A stretch of 64,000 nt of DNA from an endosymbiont of Lamellibrachia barhami. Its GTDB lineage: Bacteria; Pseudomonadota; Gammaproteobacteria; Chromatiales; Chromatiaceae. The notes under the pieces were generated by a model, which saw only the letters and a list, made by a program, of their open reading frames with translations, was not told the DNA's origin and searched no databases. The stretch covers positions 613,119-677,118 of the forward strand of contig NZ_JAAVSH020000001.1 in assembly GCF_011947365.2 (NCBI RefSeq), read 5' to 3'. Positions 40,815 through 51,091 of the stretch are shown here, piece by piece (the stretch's first letter is position 1; each line of letters starts with the position of its first letter). The position numbers and the translations under genes are program-made.

Positions 40815-42632
40815 ATGGGCAAGATCCTGAAAGTGCTGTTCGGGCTGCTGGTATTACTGGTCGTACTCATAGTTGCCGCAGTGATCATTGTGCCGATGGT
40901 TGTGGACCCCAACGACCACAAACAGGAGATCATCGCCGAAGTGCAAAAAGCCACTGGGCGTGATCTGACCATCGGCGGAGATATCGGTCTCTCGGTCTTT
41001 CCCTGGCTCGGCCTTGAACTCAATGGCCTGAGTCTCAGCAATGCCCCCGGTTTTGGTGATCAGCCTTTTGCCGCCCTCGATCATGTACAGGTGCGGGTCA
41101 ACCTGGTTCCGCTGATACTGCAGCAGGCGCTTGAAGTGGATAAGGTGCAGGTGGAGGGGCTGGTGCTGAATCTGGCGAAATCGAAGGACGGTGTCACTAA
41201 CTGGGATGATCTTGTCGAAGCAGGTCAGAAGGAGACGGCTGATAGCCGTGCTGCTGAGGTGCAGGTGACGGAGAAAAAATCCGCCGGCAAGGGAATGGGT
41301 GCATTTTCCATTGGCGGGATCGAAATCAGTGGCGCGCACATCGTCTGGGATGACAAGTCGACCGGTGATCGTTTCGAAATCAAGGATCTGGAAGTCAAAA
41401 CCGGAGCTATGAGTCCGGGACAGCCGGTTGAATTCTCCCTGGGTTTGGGGCTTGAAAGCGCCCAGCCAGCTTTGCAGAGCAGGGTCGACCTGTCTGGCAA
41501 TCTCAACGCAGACCCGAAAGCCGGGAGCATTGCGGTAGAGACCCTGAGGCTGTTGCTGAAGGTAACCGGAGAGGGCCTCCCCAAAGAAGGTGTGGAGGCT
41601 GAACTGCGTGCTGATCTCTATGTCAACCAGAAGGCGGAAATCCTGGAGATCAAGAACCTCGTGTTGGAGTCGGGGGAGCTCAAGATAAGTGGCGCTGCCA
41701 AGGGTCAGGGTATCCAGAGCGCACCTGCATTTAATGGCGAGATCAAGCTGGCTGAGTTCAGCCTGCGGCAGTGGATGGAGAAGTTTGGACTGCCGGTACC
41801 TGAGACTGCTGATCCAAAAGTGCTGAATCGGTTGGGCATGACACTCGCTTTTACGGCAGATCAGAAACGGGTGGCGCTGAAGGATCTGCGGATGGCGTTG
41901 GATGACACTCAGATCAAAGGTGAATTTGAGCTGATCGACCCGGCCAATCCTGCCTATGCCTTTACCTTCGATATCGACAAGATAGACCTGGACCGTTATC
42001 TGCCGCCAAAGTCTGCGGGTGAGACAGGCGGCAGTCAGTCTTCCAGCGGCAAGCAGGCCAAAGAGGAGCCCCTGTTTCCGGTGGAGATGTTGCGCAAGCT
42101 CGATCTCGACGGCACCCTGCGGGTGGGCAGTGTAAAGGCGAACAATATCCGTGCCGAGGCGATTCAGGTCAAGGTGAAGAGCAAAGGCGGCAAACTGAAT
42201 ATCGACCAGAAGGTGGGGCGTTTCTACGATGGCGCCCTCAAAGGGACGGTGAATCTCGATGTGCGGGGCAAGACGCCGAAACTCAAGATCAAACAGAGCG
42301 CCAGTGGTATTCAGGCCGGTCCTTTGGTGAAGGATGTGTCAGGCCAGGATCGGCTGGCGGGCCTGGGTGGCTTCAACGCCAATCTGACCAGTGCCGGCCA
42401 GACGGTCAGTCAGCTTAAAAAGACCCTCAACGGCAAGCTCGATTTCGATTTTCGCAACGGCGCGGTCAAAGGGATCAACCTGGCGAAGATGCTTCGTGAT
42501 GCCAAAGCGAAACTGACGGGTAAGACCCCCCCCGCAACCAATGAGCCGGAGCAGACCGACTTCTCCGAGATGAGCGCCAGCGCCGTTATACGTAATGGTG
42601 TACTGGACAATCGTGATCTGCTGGCTAAATGA
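40815..42632 (+). pseudogene. AsmA-family protein, 3'-truncated at the repeat junction
   Basis: VLLVVLIVAAVIIVPMVVDPNDHKQEIIAEVQKATGRDLTIGGDIGLSVFPWLGLELNGLSLSNAPGF; ends ...NRDLLAK-stop where the 7.3-kb copy continues SPFLRVEGTGKVNL. Confidence 0.88.
42086..42630. repeat. 545-bp inverted repeat, copy 2 (partner 7604..8148)
   Basis: See copy 1. Confidence 0.93.
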
Positions 42633-43210
42633 TACGGTTCAAGACGATTCTTTGTCCCCAAAGCTCCGGATCTGAAGACCCCACCCCGTCGGGTAGCTTG
42701 TGCATCACGCGTCGATCGGTTCTCTCTCCTGATTAGACTTGGTTGCTTACTTCACCCCTTCGCATCTCATTCTCAGCTTTTGGCTATCACAAGCCCACTG
42801 AACCTCCGTCAGTGGTCATTCCGGTTTTCTCCTCCACACTGTTACCAGGCTTCACAGGCCGGAACTTCATCACTACTACGAGCTCATCTGCCACCTCACA
42901 CTCCCAAACATCTTGAGTCTCCTCTTGATGAGTGAGCCTTGAAAACAAGGACTGTGCAAGGCTTCCCCCGTTACTGCAAACTCCCGGTAAGCAACGCCAT
43001 CCTGCAACACACCACAGGCCTGACCGAGTATTGGGCTTCGCCCTATTTCGCAGGCTGACCCACCTGTTGTGCCGAACCAGGTTCACTTGCGTTATGTGTC
43101 GCTTACTTCCTATGGCTTCCTTCAGACCCAGCCGTTACCAGCTACGCCCTTGCCAATCGGATTGTCTTCCCTCGATCGGGTGACGCCCTCTTCTTTCAGA
43201 GGGCCGGGTT
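42631..43210 (-). mobile_element. Possible group II intron 5'/non-coding fragment lacking its reverse transcriptase (tentative)
   Basis: Structured sequence with no credible protein; reverse strand ...GTGGCAGATGAGCTCGTAGTAGTGATGAAGTTCCGGCCTGTGAAGCCTGGTAACAGTGTGGAGGAGAAAACCGG resembles sequence preceding intron-encoded proteins; abuts the asmA breakpoint. Confidence 0.35.
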
Positions 43211-43236
43211 TGCCTGCTTCGCAGGGCAAACAAAAA

Positions 43237-43262
43237 AGGCCGACAGAAACTGCCGGCCTTAA
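43237..43262 (-). terminator. Rho-independent terminator for norCB
   Basis: Reverse strand AAGGCCGGCAGTTTCTGTCGGCCTTTTTT. Confidence 0.85.
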
Positions 43263-43298
43263 GTGAGGCTGTTACACCTCAGGTGGGTTTATGGTTAT

Positions 43299-44702
<1,404 letters not shown>

Positions 44703-45149
44703 TTAACCCTGGATGTTTGGCGGCCAGCCAGCGGTGTTGATCTCAGATACATACTTCAGAAATTCAGCCAGGGCAGTCAGCTCTTCGTCGTTGAAGTTGA
44801 ACTGCGGCATACTGCGGCGACCGGGTATACCATCTTTCGGACGGCTCAGGATAAAACCCTTGATCGCATCGGTCGAATTGCCAAAACGCTTGTAGACGTT
44901 GCCCAGCTCAGGCGCAAAGTAGGCGCCCTCCCCCAACAGCGTGTGGCAGCCAATGCAGTTGTTCACCTCCCAAAGCGTCTTGCCTTGGGCGATCACCGGA
45001 CCCAGCTCCCCCTCCAGGGCCGCCCGGTTATCACGATTTGGAAGCTGCCCCAGCGAGTCGAACGTGAGGGCGAGAAAAAGTAGAAAGAAAAAAGCGCTGC
45101 CACCATAAAAGATGTTGCGCGCCATCGATTTAGTAAAGGCCTCGGCCAT
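44703..45149 (-). CDS. norC: Nitric oxide reductase cytochrome c subunit
   Basis: MAEAFTKSMARNIFYGGSAFFFLLFLALTFDS; GKTLWEVNNCIGCHTLLGEGAYFAPELGNVYKR. Confidence 0.96.
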   Translation of the reverse strand: MAEAFTKSMARNIFYGGSAFFFLLFLALTFDSLGQLPNRDNRAALEGELGPVIAQGKTLWEVNNCIGCHTLLGEGAYFAPELGNVYKRFGNSTDAIKGFILSRPKDGIPGRRSMPQFNFNDEELTALAEFLKYVSEINTAGWPPNIQG

Positions 45150-45213
45150 GTGATTACTCCTTTGCATGCAGACTTGCGACGTAAATTAGAAAATATTAAT
45201 AGATGACAAGGCT

Positions 45214-45227
45214 TTGACCTTGATCAA
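45214..45227. promoter_or_regulatory. FNR/DNR-type box upstream of norC
   Basis: TTGAC-CTTG-ATCAA about 65 bp upstream of the norC ATG. Confidence 0.75.
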
Positions 45228-45244
45228 GTTATGGTTTTGGAGGG

Positions 45245-46135
45245 CTATTTGCACCACGCCCCCTGTTCGATCCAGCGCATCAGCAGACTGGTATTCGGGT
45301 GGTCACTCTCCTCACCCGGATTGATACCAGGCGGCATACGATTCTCCGTCAGACGCTGGTAAAGCCGACTCTTTTCTGCCTCGTGTGGAATAACGATAGG
45401 GATACCCGGTCTGCCTTGTTTTTTGTTGGTTCGGGAGAAAGCCCCCGTCATGATGGCCTCATGGCTGCTCAGGTTGACCTCATTGAAGTTGGGCGGATCC
45501 CGGAACCCGGCGTGGCAGGAGACACAGGCGATCTCGGAGCCAAATGCCGTGGGCTCGGCAAAGAGCGGCAGCACGCTGGTCTTGAAAAACTCGTCATCAG
45601 CCGCCCCGCTGTCGATCCACTTTTTGACCTTCTGAATACTTTCGGTATCGGTCGGATGCAGGAAGGAGACTCCCAGCGGCATACGGTTGTTTCGGAGTTT
45701 ATGCACCAGACGGCTCTCTACTGGCTTGCCCGGTGAGATGACGGGTCTGGCCGGAGTTTCAGTGGAGCCTCGCAGAATACCTTCACAGCTGGAGAGGTCC
45801 AGCCCCCGGTAACTCCGTGACGGGTCATTGGAACTGTGACAAACGATGCAGGCCGGTCCATTGCCAAAGGCGTTTGGAGTCCGCATCAAGGTGGCGATGT
45901 AATCGTAGGTAATAGGGATGTTTCCCTGCAGAACCAATGCCTTGACTGCATCATGATCCCCTTCGATCTTGAGTTCACCCAAGCGGATCTTGCGCCACAT
46001 CTGATGGGTGACGCTGGCTGGATTCACTACTTCATCCGCAGCCGACAGTGCCGCTGAAAAAAACAGCGATGAACAGCCAACGATCAAAGCGGTAACCAAA
46101 TAAAATGTGCATCTATACTTTTTCGAACCAAACAC
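45245..46135 (-). CDS. Periplasmic diheme cytochrome c (GTG start proposed)
   Basis: CIVCH and CVSCH motifs; signal-like VTALIVGCSSLFFSAALSAADE; NNRMPLGVSFLHPTDTESIQKVKKWIDSGA; ENRMPPGINPG. Confidence 0.8.
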   Translation of the reverse strand: MFGSKKYRCTFYLVTALIVGCSSLFFSAALSAADEVVNPASVTHQMWRKIRLGELKIEGDHDAVKALVLQGNIPITYDYIATLMRTPNAFGNGPACIVCHSSNDPSRSYRGLDLSSCEGILRGSTETPARPVISPGKPVESRLVHKLRNNRMPLGVSFLHPTDTESIQKVKKWIDSGAADDEFFKTSVLPLFAEPTAFGSEIACVSCHAGFRDPPNFNEVNLSSHEAIMTGAFSRTNKKQGRPGIPIVIPHEAEKSRLYQRLTENRMPPGINPGEESDHPNTSLLMRWIEQGAWCK

Positions 46136-46253
46136 ATCTTTCTCCTGATTTGGCGCAACGACCCTCGCCAAGCCGATTGCAACGAAGGTCACTGCCGGGC
46201 AATATGACCGAAACCGAATGCCTTGTCCATCGACGTAAAACCGGAGCAGATAG

Positions 46254-47096
46254 TTGATTTCCCCCAGACTCTTTTTTGTCGTGCTCGCCACGCTGATAGC
46301 CTTCTCATCAACCTGCGCCAGCGAAGAGAGGGAAATACATCTGCGGCTCCCTCCCGCCTCTTTGGCGCAGTGGTATAAACCGGCCAATAAACGTCACGTC
46401 TGGCTACACAACATGTTCAAACTGCGCCGCGAGATGCTGGCGGTCTCCGACTATTTGGCACTGGAAGATCGGGCGCGACTCAAAAAGTGGACCACTCGCC
46501 TGGCACAACACTACCGCAAGATTGGCGAAATGGTGCCGGAGTGGCGGGATGAACTGGAACCCGAACAGATGGACGCACTACAAAAGGCGGCGGAACAGGG
46601 CGATTACAAACAGGCCGCCAGCTCATTGCGAAAACTTGGTCTCAACTGCCGTTCCTGCCATCGGGACTATCGCGCCGTAGCTGCTGCACTCTATCGCAGC
46701 CCGGACTTCAGCCTAGTCAGTGTTGAGGATACTGAGACACTGGAGGAGGAACCTTATAAGAGGGTGATGGAGCGTCTCACCATGCTGCTCAACCGGGTAA
46801 AGATAGCCAGTGAGGATGAGAGAAAACAGACTGCGCTCGATAGCCTGGGCGATCTTCGCCGGCGGCTTGATGACCTTGGACAGAGTTGTGAATCCTGCCA
46901 TAAGGACGAAGATCAAAAATCAAGAATCCTCGGCCCTGAAACAGAGAAATCCCTGACGGCACTTGAACAGGCGATCGAAGCAGGAGAAAAAAAGCAGGCA
47001 GGACGCCATCTGGGAACACTGGCCGTCCAGAGCTGCGCACGCTGCCACAGCGTGCATCGCACCCTGTATGACATTAAAAAGATGCTTGTACCTTAA
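46254..47096 (+). CDS. Periplasmic triheme cytochrome c
   Basis: CRSCH, CESCH, CARCH in three similar helical units; N-terminal signal sequence. Confidence 0.82.
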   Translation: MISPRLFFVVLATLIAFSSTCASEEREIHLRLPPASLAQWYKPANKRHVWLHNMFKLRREMLAVSDYLALEDRARLKKWTTRLAQHYRKIGEMVPEWRDELEPEQMDALQKAAEQGDYKQAASSLRKLGLNCRSCHRDYRAVAAALYRSPDFSLVSVEDTETLEEEPYKRVMERLTMLLNRVKIASEDERKQTALDSLGDLRRRLDDLGQSCESCHKDEDQKSRILGPETEKSLTALEQAIEAGEKKQAGRHLGTLAVQSCARCHSVHRTLYDIKKMLVP

Positions 47097-47121
47097 GCAA
47101 GACTTAAACGCCCCCTCCCCA

Positions 47122-47135
47122 TTGATGTATATCAT
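47122..47135. promoter_or_regulatory. Degenerate FNR-type box upstream of the octaheme gene
   Basis: TTGAT-GTAT-ATCAT (one mismatch to TTGAT-N4-ATCAA), about 130 bp upstream. Confidence 0.5.
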
Positions 47136-47266
47136 GATTTTTTCGAATAAAAACGGGTAGACTTCAACCTTGGTGTAATGCAGGTATATTTACACTCCGC
47201 ATAGATCCGCAGAGATCTGTCGTTGTCAGCGCCGCTGATTGGTGTTTACAAGGGGACATCGTCAAG

Positions 47267-48973
47267 ATGAGCAACCATTATCCTCCGGCCTCCAGGCGCC
47301 GGGTGTATCGCTTTACTTATATATCTCTCAGCTTCTCTATCTTGATTCTGACACTTGGCTGGGTAACCGCAACCCTGGCCTCCTCAGATCCAAAAATCGA
47401 AATGGGCATCTCCGAATATACAGATACGGATGAACGCCATGCGATTATCAAACTCAAAAAAGAGCGCACGGCAACCACTGATCATGCAAAACTGAAGGAG
47501 CTTCAAGGCCCGTTTTTTAGTGGCCCTGAAGTGACCAAAGCCTGCCTGGAGTGTCACAACACGGCAGGCCATCAGTTCATGAAAAACAAACACTGGACCT
47601 GGGACTACAAACATCCGAAGACAGGCCAGCACCTTGGCAAGAGTGTGTTGATCAATAACTTCTGTACCAATGCCAGAGGCAATGAGGGCATGTGTGCCCA
47701 GTGCCATGCCGGTTATAACATGGACAGCCCGGATTTTGATTTCACCAACCAGGACAATATCGACTGCCTGGTCTGCCACGAATCCACTGGCACCTACTAC
47801 AAAACACCCACATCAAAAGGCAACAAGGCCTGCTCCGTCATGTTTGAGGGCAAGCCAGCCATCGACTGGGCGGCGGTTGCCAAGAGCGTTGAGATGCCGA
47901 CTCGCAACAACTGCGGCAAGTGCCATTTCTACGGCGGCGGCGGTGACAATGTGAAACACGGTGACCTCTCATCTGTACTGTTCGACCCACCCAAAGACGT
48001 CGATGTGCACATGAGTGAAGCCGGCGAAGGCTTTTCATGTGTTACCTGCCACGTGGGCGAAGGTCATGAGTGGGCAGGTAGCCGCTACGAGATGCTGGTC
48101 AACGACGAGACTGGCACGGGTAAACCAGGCATGCCACGCGATGTTGCTTCATGCGAAAGCTGCCACAGCGCTTCGCCACATCCAATCACCTCTGTCCAGG
48201 GGATCAAGCTCAACAGCCATACTCAAACAGTTGCCTGCGAAACCTGCCACATTCCAGCTATTGCCCGGGGCGGTGTCGCCACTGAGGTCGACTGGGACTG
48301 GCGCACCATGGGCAGACTGAAAGATGGTGAGGGTTTTAAGCTGAAGGAGTATACCCAGGGTGACGGCCATCACCGCGCCACTTACAAATCGATCAAGGGC
48401 ACATTCACCTATGCTGAAGACCTTGAGCCAATGTATGCCTGGTTTGACGGCACCATGAACTACACCACGATCACCACCCAATTTGATCCATCAAAAGGCC
48501 CGATCGACATCAATAGTTTTTCCGGCTCCCATGATGACCCTGGTTCACGCATCTACCCGTTCAAACGCATGCACTCCACACAACCCTACGACAAGGGCAA
48601 CAACACGCTGCCCTATATGCATCTATGGGGCAATGATGAAGACGCACTCTGGGGCAACTATGATTTCGGCAAGGCAATAGAGGCCGGAATGAAGAAAAAT
48701 GGTATCCCTTACAGTGGTGAATGGGGGTTTGTCGAAACCTACTCCTACTGGCCCATCAACCACATGGTGGCGCCCAAAGACGATGCGCTGAGTTGTTCCA
48801 GCTGTCATTCACATGATGGCAGACTCGATCATCTTGATGGTTTCTATATGCCGGGTAGAGGCAAGAATGAAATGCTCGATCTTATCGGTTTGTTGGCAGT
48901 TCTCGGCACCCTGGGTGGGGTACTTGGACACGGCGCACTGCGCATGATCGCCACCCGCAGGAGGAAAGTCTGA
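47267..48973 (+). CDS. Octaheme tetrathionate reductase (OTR)-family cytochrome c, membrane-anchored
   Basis: Eight CXXCH motifs (CLECH, CAQCH, CLVCH, CGKCH, CVTCH, CESCH, CETCH, CSSCH); N-terminal signal and C-terminal TM. Confidence 0.9.
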   Translation: MSNHYPPASRRRVYRFTYISLSFSILILTLGWVTATLASSDPKIEMGISEYTDTDERHAIIKLKKERTATTDHAKLKELQGPFFSGPEVTKACLECHNTAGHQFMKNKHWTWDYKHPKTGQHLGKSVLINNFCTNARGNEGMCAQCHAGYNMDSPDFDFTNQDNIDCLVCHESTGTYYKTPTSKGNKACSVMFEGKPAIDWAAVAKSVEMPTRNNCGKCHFYGGGGDNVKHGDLSSVLFDPPKDVDVHMSEAGEGFSCVTCHVGEGHEWAGSRYEMLVNDETGTGKPGMPRDVASCESCHSASPHPITSVQGIKLNSHTQTVACETCHIPAIARGGVATEVDWDWRTMGRLKDGEGFKLKEYTQGDGHHRATYKSIKGTFTYAEDLEPMYAWFDGTMNYTTITTQFDPSKGPIDINSFSGSHDDPGSRIYPFKRMHSTQPYDKGNNTLPYMHLWGNDEDALWGNYDFGKAIEAGMKKNGIPYSGEWGFVETYSYWPINHMVAPKDDALSCSSCHSHDGRLDHLDGFYMPGRGKNEMLDLIGLLAVLGTLGGVLGHGALRMIATRRRKV

Positions 48974-49635
48974 TGACAATGCATAAGATCCTGGTCTTCA
49001 AGCGGTTTGAACGACTCTGGCACTGGAGCCAGATGGCGCTCATCTTCACCCTGCTGTTCACTGGATTTGCAGTACATGGCGTCTATAATCTGATCGAGTT
49101 TGGTGATGCCGTCACTGTACATACCTGGGCCGCGCTTGTGCTGTTGCTGCTCTGGGCATTCGCCATCTTCTGGCTCTTTACCACAGGGCAGTGGCGCCAC
49201 TATATCCCGACCACCGAGCACTTCATCAAGGTTGCCCGCTTTTACGCCTTCGGCATTTTCAAAGGAGAGCACCACCCCTATCGCAAGACCTACCGGCGTA
49301 AACACAATCCGCTTCAGGCGCTGACCTATCTTATGGTCAAGATCGTGATCTTTCCTGCGATCTGGATATCCGGCATCGCCTACCTGCTGATCAGTTTTGG
49401 ACAGGAGGCGCTTTTCAGCTGGATAGGACTTGGACCCATTGCGCTGGTCCATACCATCGCGGCCATCGCGGTCCTGCTATTCATCATCGCTCACGTCTAT
49501 CTGCTCACAACAGGCCACTCATTCATCGATCATGTGAAACCGATGATCACCGGCTATGATGACGTTGAACTGTCGGATGAAGAGTTGGCCTATCTGAAGG
49601 CAGATGAACCCGGGGTAATTAAAGAAGGGGATTAG
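48973..49635 (+). CDS. Membrane cytochrome b (b561-like) subunit, overlapping the octaheme gene
   Basis: Four TM segments; HKILVFKRFERLWHWSQMALIFTLLFTGFAVHG; HTIAAIAVLLFIIAHVYLLTTGHS. Confidence 0.88.
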   Translation: MTMHKILVFKRFERLWHWSQMALIFTLLFTGFAVHGVYNLIEFGDAVTVHTWAALVLLLLWAFAIFWLFTTGQWRHYIPTTEHFIKVARFYAFGIFKGEHHPYRKTYRRKHNPLQALTYLMVKIVIFPAIWISGIAYLLISFGQEALFSWIGLGPIALVHTIAAIAVLLFIIAHVYLLTTGHSFIDHVKPMITGYDDVELSDEELAYLKADEPGVIKEGD

Positions 49636-49659
49636 TTCCACTTCAAGTCTAACTTATGC

Positions 49660-49715
49660 AGGGTACAACCTGCGCACCATGATTGCTGCTTATTCCGGTG
49701 CGCAGGTTGTACCCT
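49660..49715. repeat. Palindrome family D, copy 1
   Basis: AGGGTACAACCTGCGCACC...GGTGCGCAGGTTGTACCCT. Confidence 0.85.
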
Positions 49716-49793
49716 ACCAAACCTCGCCATTCATCTGTTCAGGATGGCTTGAACACCGACTCTTGAGTTAGAAGGTCGTCAGTGGCTGACCCT

Positions 49794-50351
49794 CTATTCA
49801 CCCCGCCCCGACCAACGCATTGCTGTCTCACGATACTCCCCCCACAAGCCATGCTTCTGCTTAATTGCCTCACTCTCCCTCTGTTTCAATTGATCCCTAA
49901 AAGCACTGTCCAGCGGGTAACGATTGAGCACCACCGCATAACCATCAGCCACCATCTTCTCATTCAGACTATTGCCCTGATCATCCATCACCACCAGCGA
50001 AATACGCCCATATTTATCACGCCGATTCAGATTTCCACTCAACATCACCTGTTGACCCGGGGACACAAGACGCTTGAGATGAGAGGTCGACACATCGCCT
50101 ATCGACAACAAAACATCCTCACTCAAACCGGTACGCTGGGCGTCTCGTTGCAACTTGGGATTAGGGGTATCTTCCGGCGCGTCGATTCCAGCCAGCTGTA
50201 TACGCTCAGGACCGCCAGCAAGTTCTACAACCAGCGTGTCGCCATCCTCTATCTTCTGTAACTTATAGCGCTGACCTTCCTCGGCTACAGCGGCCATGCA
50301 GAGACAACCGGCACCTAGCAGTAGAACAAAATTTCTTAACAAGATATTCAT
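49794..50351 (-). CDS. Thermonuclease/SNase-like secreted nuclease
   Basis: KIEDGDTLVVELAGGPERIQLAGIDAPE...NRRDKYGRISLVVMDDQGNSLNEKMVADGYAVV. Confidence 0.92.
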   Translation of the reverse strand: MNILLRNFVLLLGAGCLCMAAVAEEGQRYKLQKIEDGDTLVVELAGGPERIQLAGIDAPEDTPNPKLQRDAQRTGLSEDVLLSIGDVSTSHLKRLVSPGQQVMLSGNLNRRDKYGRISLVVMDDQGNSLNEKMVADGYAVVLNRYPLDSAFRDQLKQRESEAIKQKHGLWGEYRETAMRWSGRGE

Positions 50352-50366
50352 AAAAACCCCGTGGAC

Positions 50367-50555
50367 CTATCTTGGCAACCAGAAGATAAAAAACAGACAG
50401 AAAATGGTCAATGCAATAAAAAGCAGAACAAAATTTTTCCGCGCCCCGGCACGATAGCCCTTTTTCTGAAAATGGGAGACTGCGCCGCAATGAGGGCACT
50501 CGGCAATATCTTCCGCTATCTTTTTACCGCAGTAGAGACAGTTTACTTCGCCCAA
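50367..50555 (-). CDS. Small zinc-ribbon membrane protein
   Basis: CLYCGKKIAEDIAECPHCGA plus one TM. Confidence 0.7.
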   Translation of the reverse strand: MGEVNCLYCGKKIAEDIAECPHCGAVSHFQKKGYRAGARKNFVLLFIALTIFCLFFIFWLPR

Positions 50556-50574
50556 TTGGTTATCCCTCTATTTT

Positions 50575-50605
50575 TAAGCAATCATGGTGCGCAGGTTGCA
50601 CCCTA
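50575..50605. repeat. Palindrome family D, half copy
   Basis: TAAGCAATCATGGTGCGCAGGTTGCACCCTAC. Confidence 0.7.
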
Positions 50606-50709
50606 CGGTCGTCACATTTAGATAAGCCACACTGTATGCAAACCGTCACCGCGAACGCTGAAACTTGAGTTATAATACCGCCCTGCCACTAGCATCAGGA
50701 CACTCTCTT

Positions 50710-51084
50710 GTGATTATAAAGACCAAATGCCTATTCCTCACCCTTCTCACCAGCATACTTTTGGTCGGCTGTAGTGCACATCCCGGTTCAGGGATTTGGC
50801 TGCCCGCAGAGGGAAGTGAGTCGCCTTACTCCAGGATCGAGGTGCTTTTCGAGGGACGGGCCGAGCTCTTTGTAGCAGGCCGGGAAGCGCATCTCTTCCG
50901 CTGTTTCTGGAGTGGGACAACCGCAGACAGCATTCACATGGATTGCATCTCGGCGGATGACGAGACCCAAAAACCCGTTTTCACCCTGCAGGTCTCTGCC
51001 GACGGAACCGCCAGACTCTCCGAGGCGGGCAAAAAACTAGGCCTTTTTCAGCGCACCGAGCAGATACCCACACGAAAAGAGTAA
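50710..51084 (+). CDS. Small lipoprotein of unknown function (start approximate)
   Basis: Lipobox TSILLVGCSAHPGSGIW. Confidence 0.6.
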   Translation: MIIKTKCLFLTLLTSILLVGCSAHPGSGIWLPAEGSESPYSRIEVLFEGRAELFVAGREAHLFRCFWSGTTADSIHMDCISADDETQKPVFTLQVSADGTARLSEAGKKLGLFQRTEQIPTRKE

Positions 51085-51091
51085 CGTCCTA

